The notes beneath the pieces are model-generated. The model saw nothing but the letters and a program-made list of their open reading frames with translations. It was not told the DNA's origin and made no database searches. Positions 6,561 to 10,656 of a DNA stretch of 10,656 nucleotides are shown piece after piece. Position 1 is the first letter of the stretch; each line of letters starts with the position of its first letter. The position numbers were made by a program, and so were the translations under genes. The stretch lies in NCBI GenBank assembly GCA_003133285.1, contig PKWR01000020.1, positions 1 to 10,656 on the forward strand, given 5' to 3'. This stretch comes from Coriobacteriia bacterium. Its GTDB lineage: Bacteria; Actinomycetota; Coriobacteriia; Anaerosomatales; PALSA-660.

Positions 6561-6580
6561 GGCCGGGTCGAGGCCCGGTC
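6561..6580 (-). promoter_or_regulatory. Hairpin between the Fic and OmdA genes
   Basis: In the minus-strand transcript CCGGG (6578-6574) can pair with CCCGG (6567-6563) around 6 nt. There is no T-run, so it is more likely an intercistronic stability or processing element than a terminator. Low weight. Confidence 0.25.
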
Positions 6581-6594
6581 TCCGGCTCGTCCGG

Positions 6595-7902
6595 TCATCG
6601 CGGCAGGCGCTTGTGCGCGTCGCGCGACAGCCGGAACTCGAACAGGCGTCCACGTCGTTGCTGCTCCAGGTACCCCAGCTTGACGAGTCCGAGGAAGTCC
6701 TGGCGGGCCGTCTCGTACGCCAGGCCTCGGGAGCGGGCGTGGCGCCGGATGGTGAAGACCGTCGTCGGGACGCCGAGCGCCTCGTCCAGGATCCGCGCCT
6801 GCCGGTGGTTGATGCCGAGCGAAGTGAACCGCATGGTCAGCATCTCGTAGCGCTGGACCGCTGTCTGCATCTCCAGCTTGCCCACGGTGTAGGCGTTGAG
6901 GAAGAGGCGGAGCCGCTTGATGACGAAGGTCGTCGCGTCGAAGCGTCCGCCTTCCGCCTCCAGGGGAGGCGGGACGGCCCACTCCGGCGCAGCGGTGCGC
7001 GTCAGCGGCGTGAAGGGCATCGACCGGTAGCCCTGCTGGTATTCGTAGATGTGGATCACGAGCCGCGCGAACAGGCCGTTCGCCACGGAGAACGGCTGGA
7101 TGCGTCTGATCCAGTAGAAGTACACGATCACCTTCACGAGCGGGTGCACGTAGGGACGTTGCGACGCGGTGCCGTAGGCGGCGATCGCGCTCATCTCGCT
7201 GGCGATGCGCTTGGCCGGCACGCCCGCGCCGTCGGCGGACAGGCCGACCCCCGGGTGATCGATCGCGTCGGTGCCCCGCAGGATGCCGCCGTCTTCGGCG
7301 AGTCCCTGGGTCAGGATGGCGTGGAGTTCGAGCAAGCGGTTGACCGTGAGCGGCGGCCCCGCCAGCTCGGGGAGCCGCTGCATGAGCTCGAAGAAGCGGA
7401 GCACCCAGCGCTCGTACTCGGTCGCCGGCTCGGTGCCCTCGGTGAGCATGCGCCGCGCCGCGGTGTGGGCCTGGGACAGCTCCACGTCGTTGGTCGGCGA
7501 CAGCTCTCCGAAGGTCAGGCCGAGCGAGAGGACCTCCTCGACCAGGATCTGGTTCGTGAGGAAGCGGACCTCATCATCCGGCAGCCCGACCGCTGCCTTG
7601 AAGTCGAACTTGGACCGGATATCGATCTCGTGCAGCAGTCCGACGAGCTCGGCCGAGAGCATGATCCAGCTCGAGTAGTCGCCCCACGCGCCCGCCTGGA
7701 TGGTGAGTCCCTGAACGGCGCGCACAGCGGAGACCATATGCGCGACCGCGTCACGTGGCAGACCGAGCGCGACGCTCGTGCCCAAGAGCCCGTCCCGCTC
7801 CGAGTAGTCGATGTGGGCCGTCTGGAAGAGGTAGTCGAGGCGGCCCGAGTCGAGTGCCTCGATGAGGAGGGCGGCGGTCTTCGGATCGATCTCGTCGGCC
7901 AT
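6595..7902 (-). CDS. Fic/DOC-fold protein with degenerate catalytic motif and C-terminal winged-helix-like region
   Basis: 435 residues. The central part follows a Fic domain: LTVNRLLELHAILTQGL (about 185-201), GGILRGTD (205-212), HPLVKVIVYFYWIRRIQPF (253-271) and then the loop where HPFx(D/E)GNGRxxR is expected. Here it reads QPFSVANGLFAR (269-280): the catalytic His is Gln269, the Mg-binding acidic residue is Val273, Gly is Ala274 and the phosphate-binding Arg is Leu277, while Pro270, Phe271, Asn275, Gly276 and Arg280 remain. AMP transfer is therefore unlikely. Residues about 385-430 (ETARQDFLGLVKLGYLEQQ) look like the winged helix often fused to Fic proteins. Residues 1-170 are helical and unrecognised. 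The ATG has AGGAG 8 nt upstream. The frame is long and clean, so this is a maintained gene, perhaps a regulator or binding protein. Confidence 0.82.
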   Translation of the reverse strand: MADEIDPKTAALLIEALDSGRLDYLFQTAHIDYSERDGLLGTSVALGLPRDAVAHMVSAVRAVQGLTIQAGAWGDYSSWIMLSAELVGLLHEIDIRSKFDFKAAVGLPDDEVRFLTNQILVEEVLSLGLTFGELSPTNDVELSQAHTAARRMLTEGTEPATEYERWVLRFFELMQRLPELAGPPLTVNRLLELHAILTQGLAEDGGILRGTDAIDHPGVGLSADGAGVPAKRIASEMSAIAAYGTASQRPYVHPLVKVIVYFYWIRRIQPFSVANGLFARLVIHIYEYQQGYRSMPFTPLTRTAAPEWAVPPPLEAEGGRFDATTFVIKRLRLFLNAYTVGKLEMQTAVQRYEMLTMRFTSLGINHRQARILDEALGVPTTVFTIRRHARSRGLAYETARQDFLGLVKLGYLEQQRRGRLFEFRLSRDAHKRLPR

Positions 7903-7975
7903 GGCTCGTTCTCCTGAGTGGCGTCAGTGTGCGGCGGTTCGCGAGAACAGTATCACGGCTCGTTCCTACCCTCAT

Positions 7976-7995
7976 CCGATGCGCGCATGCGTCGG
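7976..7995. promoter_or_regulatory. Imperfect 20-bp palindrome upstream of the Fic gene
   Basis: CCGA...TCGG flanks a core that contains ATGCGCGCAT (7979-7988), itself a perfect palindrome; seven of ten symmetric pairs match over the 20 bp. It lies 74-93 nt before the Fic start codon, where an operator could be. Alternating GC sequence of this kind can arise by chance in high-GC DNA. Confidence 0.25.
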
Positions 7996-8512
7996 CATCT
8001 GCCCCAATGGGGACTCAATGAATACCGAGCATGGCAATAGGAGGTTTCAATATACGACCTGGGGTATCGTGGAAGGCCAAGGAAGTTCGAGAAGTCCTCA
8101 TGTTTTCACGGTAGTATATCGATTAGTATTGTGCGTCTGAACTGGAATCCCGCACGAATTGGCACTAGCGCGCTCGCATCACGCACGACACGAAGATATG
8201 AAGTCCCATAGACAACCAGAAATCGCTGGACTAGTAGTTCGAGCGAGAGTAGGGTGGGGTACACGCCGGCTCCTCCAGAGCGGCGAAGCGCTATCTGACA
8301 ACAACCGCCTCGCTGGCAATCGAACGTCATCGACTTCGCCAAGCGACGTGGTTCACAAAGGGATCAAGTGACCAGCAGACCGGCATCTGTGGGGTCCATG
8401 TGCAAGCGGCTGTCCGTCGCTGCCCCGGCCTCGATTTCGTGCGACTCCCGTCGCGCCGGCCGCGTGCTGTCCCTCCTTCCTCCACCGAACCCGACTCCAC
8501 ACCCGGAGACTC

Positions 8513-8529
8513 CCGTGTCCAAGACACGG
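8513..8529 (+). promoter_or_regulatory. Seven-base-pair hairpin in the leader of the cytochrome b operon
   Basis: CCGTGTC (8513-8519) and GACACGG (8523-8529) are exact complements around a 3-nt loop CAA. There is no T-run after it. It lies 84 nt before the cytochrome b start and could be an mRNA leader structure or a protein site. Confidence 0.3.
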
Positions 8530-8612
8530 CTCCGCGGTGTCTATCCATCCGGTAGCCACGGCCGGGACGCCGGCCGATCAGCTTCGAGAAGACTCTCAGT
8601 GAGGAGCGGCAT

Positions 8613-9482
8613 GTGAAGAGACGGGGTTTGATTGTCGGAGTGCTGGTGCTCGTGGTCGCCATCGCGCTCGCGTTCGCCATCAAGGCGGCGTCGGCAGATG
8701 GTGCGGAGCTCCTGTTCAACTCCGGTGGATGGGCGATCGTTCTCGCCCCATTCGTCGGGGTCTTCGCGGCTTCGATGACACGACGTGTCGATCCGCGGGT
8801 CGAGGGTGACAAGGTGCTTCGCCACGACGGCGCGGCCATCCTCGAGCATTGGACGCACGGGCTCGGCACGGCAGCGTTGCTGGTGACCGGGATATCGCTC
8901 GGGTTCCTGTTCGTCCCGCGCCTGATCGTCGGATTCAAGACGACCGCGCTCGTCATGAACCTGCACTTCGCGGCGGTCATCTTCTTCCTGTTCGGAACGT
9001 TCTACTGGGCGGCGAACACGATGCTCGCCACGAGGCGCTTCAAGGAGCACCTCCCGACCAAGAACGCGATCCCGTACACGGTCCGGCACTACGGGCTGTT
9101 GCTCGGGTTCAAGAAGTACACGATGCCGCCGGAGGAGAAGTACTTCGAATCCGAGCGCATGGCCTTCATCCTGGCCGTCGTGGCGACCGGACTCGTCGTC
9201 GTGACCGGCTTCGTGAAGGTCGCTGCACACGCCTGGGATATCCCGGGTGCGATCGTCCGCACGGCCACGGTCACGCACGACGTCTCGACGATCCTCATGC
9301 TCGCCTTCTTCCTGGCGCACATCTTCTTCGCCGCCGTGCTCCCGATGTCGTGGCCGGTGCTGCGCTCGATGTTCACGGGTCATGTGACCTTGGAGCATGC
9401 GAAGGCCGAGCACGCCGGCTGGCTGGCAGATATCCGCAAGACCGATCCGGAGACCCCTGTCTCCGCAGTGAAGGGCGCCTGA
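8613..9482 (+). CDS. Cytochrome b membrane subunit (formate dehydrogenase gamma/YdhU type) of an AOR-type complex
   Basis: 289 residues starting at GTG, with GAGGAG 6 nt upstream; the ATG two bases before is followed at once by TGA. The N-terminal hydrophobic stretch (about 5-27) may be a signal peptide or the first membrane segment. Further membrane segments lie near 38-54, 83-104, 113-134, 183-203 and 222-243. Histidines in helices at the usual places, His79 in ILEHWTH, His118 in MNLHF, His222 in VTHDVS and His236 in FLAHIFF, are candidate axial ligands for two b hemes. The loop between the two helix pairs (about 137-182) is charged. The protein should anchor the redox complex and pass electrons to or from the quinone pool. 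The iron-sulfur subunit follows after one base. The neighbours, rather than the sequence, decide that it serves an AOR-family enzyme instead of formate dehydrogenase. Confidence 0.85.
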   Translation: MKRRGLIVGVLVLVVAIALAFAIKAASADGAELLFNSGGWAIVLAPFVGVFAASMTRRVDPRVEGDKVLRHDGAAILEHWTHGLGTAALLVTGISLGFLFVPRLIVGFKTTALVMNLHFAAVIFFLFGTFYWAANTMLATRRFKEHLPTKNAIPYTVRHYGLLLGFKKYTMPPEEKYFESERMAFILAVVATGLVVVTGFVKVAAHAWDIPGAIVRTATVTHDVSTILMLAFFLAHIFFAAVLPMSWPVLRSMFTGHVTLEHAKAEHAGWLADIRKTDPETPVSAVKGA

Positions 9483-9483
9483 C

Positions 9484-10266
9484 ATGAGCGACATGGTCAA
9501 GACAGACTTCTCGCGCCGCCAGTTCATCACCGGTTTGGGTGGACTGGGCATCGGCGCAATCTTCGCCGGCACGGTCGGCGGGACTCTCCTGCGGCCGGAC
9601 CGCGCGTTGGCGGTGGCCCCTTCCAAGGGCTACATCGTGGTCGACACGAAGAAGTGCTCCGGCTGCTACTCGTGCGAGCTCATGTGCTCGCTCGTGCACG
9701 AAGGCAAGGAGAACCTGAACCTCTCCCGCATCCAGGTCATCAACGACTCGTTCGCCGGGTTCCCGAACGACCTGATGCAGTACCAGTGCCGCCAGTGCCC
9801 GTCCCCGGCGTGCGTGCAGGCCTGCCCGACCGGTGCCATGCACGTCGACACCGAGAACGGCAACATCCGCACGGTCGATGCGAGCAAGTGCATCGGCTGC
9901 GAGCGCTGCATCAACGCCTGCCCCTTCACTCCTTCAAGGGTGCAGTGGAACAACGAGGCCAAGCACGCCCAGAAGTGCGACCTGTGCCAGAACACCCCGT
10001 TCTGGAGTGAGCAGGGCGGCTTCGACGGCAAGCAGGCGTGCGTCGAGGTCTGCCCGAACAAGGCCGTCGAGCTCACGCATACGATCCCGTCGCAGACCGG
10101 TGACAGTGGCTACCAGCTGAACATGCGCACTGAGAAGGGCTGGGCCAAGCTCGGATTCCCGATCGACGACGCCGGAACCGTCATCGGCGACAACAGCCTG
10201 CCGATGGTCAAGGGCGGCGAGCAGTCACATCCTGCCGGCAAGACGGGCTACTTCACGAAGCCGTAA
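9484..10266 (+). CDS. Tat-exported 4x[4Fe-4S] ferredoxin-like electron-transfer subunit
   Basis: 260 residues. A textbook twin-arginine signal (SRRQFI at 10-15, a Gly-rich hydrophobic core, cleavage likely after ALA at 41-43) is followed by sixteen cysteines in four groups: 58/61/64/68, 102/105/110/114, 136/139/142/146 and 165/168/186/190. This is the pattern of DMSO-reductase-type beta subunits and of YdhY/YdhX-like proteins, and is enough for four [4Fe-4S] clusters in a wire between the catalytic subunit and the cytochrome. It starts one base after the cytochrome b stop; Met4 (9493) is a less likely start because it shortens the n-region. The export signal puts this relay on the outer face of the membrane, which sets the question of where the AOR subunit works. 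Confidence 0.92.
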   Translation: MSDMVKTDFSRRQFITGLGGLGIGAIFAGTVGGTLLRPDRALAVAPSKGYIVVDTKKCSGCYSCELMCSLVHEGKENLNLSRIQVINDSFAGFPNDLMQYQCRQCPSPACVQACPTGAMHVDTENGNIRTVDASKCIGCERCINACPFTPSRVQWNNEAKHAQKCDLCQNTPFWSEQGGFDGKQACVEVCPNKAVELTHTIPSQTGDSGYQLNMRTEKGWAKLGFPIDDAGTVIGDNSLPMVKGGEQSHPAGKTGYFTKP

Positions 10267-10300
10267 CCCGCTGGACCGATCGTCCGCACGTCGCATCGGC

Positions 10301-10320
10301 CCCGCTTCATCGCGGGTTTC
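10301..10320 (+). terminator. Weak hairpin in the gap before the AOR gene
   Basis: CCCGC (10301-10305) and GCGGG (10312-10316) pair around a 6-nt loop TTCATC, followed by TTTC. It lies in the 94-nt gap between the iron-sulfur and AOR genes. It may lower or time transcription of the AOR gene (attenuation) rather than end the operon. The stem is short. Confidence 0.3.
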
Positions 10321-10360
10321 ATAACTCGACTTCGCAGCATACGTGGGAGGTAAACCGAAA

Positions 10361-10656
10361 ATGGCAAATGGCTTTGTTGGAAAGATACTCAGAATCGATC
10401 TGACTGCACGAACGACCTCGACCATCGAGACCGCCAAGTACGAGAGCTGGGGCGGTGGACACGGTATCGGGTCCGCGATCTTCTTCGACCTGGTCAAAGA
10501 CAAGACGATCAAGGCCTTCGATCCGGCCAACGTCGTGACCATCATGAGCTCGCCGCTGTCCGGCACCGCCGTTCCGGCGTGCTCGGGCCGTACCGAGGTC
10601 CAGGGCATCGGTGCCCAGAGCTGGCCGAAGGAGTGGTTCACCCGCTCCAACTTCGG
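10361..10656 (+). CDS. Aldehyde ferredoxin oxidoreductase family catalytic subunit (N-terminal part, cut by window edge)
   Basis: 98 complete codons are visible, covering the start of the AOR N-terminal domain, which binds the tungsto- or molybdo-bispterin cofactor. The family pattern is clear: MANGFVGKILRIDLT, then WGGGHGIGSAIFFDLV (AOR GGRGLG-like), SSPLSGTAVPACSGRTEV and the WPKEWFTRSNFG motif, which is closer to the YdhV/BamB-like branch than to archaeal AOR. No signal peptide is present. GGGAGG (10345-10350) lies 10 nt before the ATG, a slightly long spacing, and the first dozen codons are AT-richer than the rest, which often keeps a start site unstructured. The enzyme would oxidise an aldehyde (or reduce an acid) using the upstream iron-sulfur and cytochrome b subunits. 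The substrate cannot be told from this fragment. Confidence 0.9.
   Translation, partial: MANGFVGKILRIDLTARTTSTIETAKYESWGGGHGIGSAIFFDLVKDKTIKAFDPANVVTIMSSPLSGTAVPACSGRTEVQGIGAQSWPKEWFTRSNF

Larger units (their letters stand above)
7903..8612. other. Divergent intergenic region without a convincing gene; contains a low-GC stretch
   Basis: About 0.7 kb lies between the Fic gene start and the cytochrome b start. The 120 bases 8041-8160 hold 55 G/C (46%), well below the surrounding coding DNA. Translations in all frames give only short, Arg/Ser/Pro-rich or featureless peptides with no family resemblance. No tRNA fold, transposase remnant or clean repeat was found, although TAGTAT occurs twice (8112-8117 and 8124-8129) as weak -10-like words. 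It probably holds the promoters of both flanking operons and perhaps a long leader, a small RNA, or the remains of a lost gene. Confidence 0.5.

Noticed and set aside
6430..7917. 495-residue open frame on the plus strand opposite the Fic gene
   Set aside because: The minus-strand product shows Fic and winged-helix patterns and has a good ribosome site; the plus frame shows no domain.
8080..8100. AGTTCGAG near 8084 and again near 8236, resembling a tRNA T-loop
   Set aside because: No acceptor stem, anticodon arm or flanking pairing could be built around either copy.
8106..8342. 78-codon minus-strand frame in the low-GC gap
   Set aside because: No ribosome site, no motif and atypical composition; not supported as a gene.
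8368..8616. 82-codon frame starting GTG and ending in a GTGA overlap with the cytochrome b start
   Set aside because: The overlap and an AAGGG upstream are tempting, but the product is Arg/Ser/Pro-rich with poor codon bias and no recognisable domain. Kept only as a remote possibility of a leader peptide.
8541..9626. 361-residue open frame on the minus strand opposite cytochrome b
   Set aside because: The plus strand encodes a clear membrane protein with heme ligands; the minus frame is rich in Arg, Glu and Asp, as expected opposite hydrophobic codons.

Overview
The window looks like chromosomal DNA from a high-GC, probably anaerobic bacterium, and an anaerobic actinobacterium (Coriobacteriia-like) is my best guess. 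The grounds are strong G/C preference at third codon positions, GTG starts, many 4-nt ATGA/GTGA gene overlaps, a membrane-bound aldehyde:ferredoxin oxidoreductase (AOR) type tungsten enzyme cluster, and Tat signals on redox proteins. The assignment is an inference. No rRNA, tRNA, CRISPR array, transposase or integrase was found.

Layout from left to right. (1) 1-1047, minus: cyclopropane-fatty-acyl-phospholipid synthase family methyltransferase, cut by the left edge. (2) 1048-1202: divergent control region with two perfect 6-bp inverted repeats. (3) 1203-3088, plus: psuK-psuG, a pseudouridine salvage pair (kinase, then C-C glycosidase) overlapping by ATGA. (4) 3103-3939, minus: membrane-anchored protein resembling the DUF6544/DUF6920 group. 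It is convergent with psuG, and the two stop codons sit in the two arms of one small palindrome. (5) 3940-4042: divergent promoter region with a perfect 7+7 bp palindrome, the likely operator of the next gene. (6) 4043-5705, plus: three overlapping genes for a TetR regulator, a Tat-signal flavodoxin of HemG type, and a YkgJ-like cysteine-rich metal-binding protein. (7) 5713-7902, minus: a Fic-fold protein whose catalytic motif is badly degraded, followed by two YdeI/OmdA-domain proteins. (8) 7903-8612: about 0.7 kb with no convincing gene, including a stretch of 46% GC. (9) 8613 to the right edge, plus: cytochrome b subunit, Tat-exported 4x[4Fe-4S] subunit, and the start of the AOR-family catalytic subunit.

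How the genes work together. psuK/psuG turn pseudouridine into uracil plus ribose 5-phosphate. The TetR block looks like an autoregulated divergent locus for an envelope redox function: the regulator controls itself, the flavodoxin, the cysteine-rich protein and probably the divergent membrane protein. The right-hand cluster resembles the E. coli ydhYVWXUT type: a di-heme membrane anchor, an iron-sulfur electron relay and a tungsten/molybdenum bis-pterin enzyme that would pass electrons between an aldehyde-like substrate and quinone. The Fic/OmdA group has no clear job. The Fic protein has lost its catalytic histidine but keeps a C-terminal winged-helix-like region, so it may act in binding or regulation rather than as an AMP-transferase.

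The least expected items are the degenerate Fic protein with its two OmdA partners, the flavodoxin with a Tat signal plus a well-placed internal start, and the topology of the AOR cluster. None can be called a new system from sequence alone.
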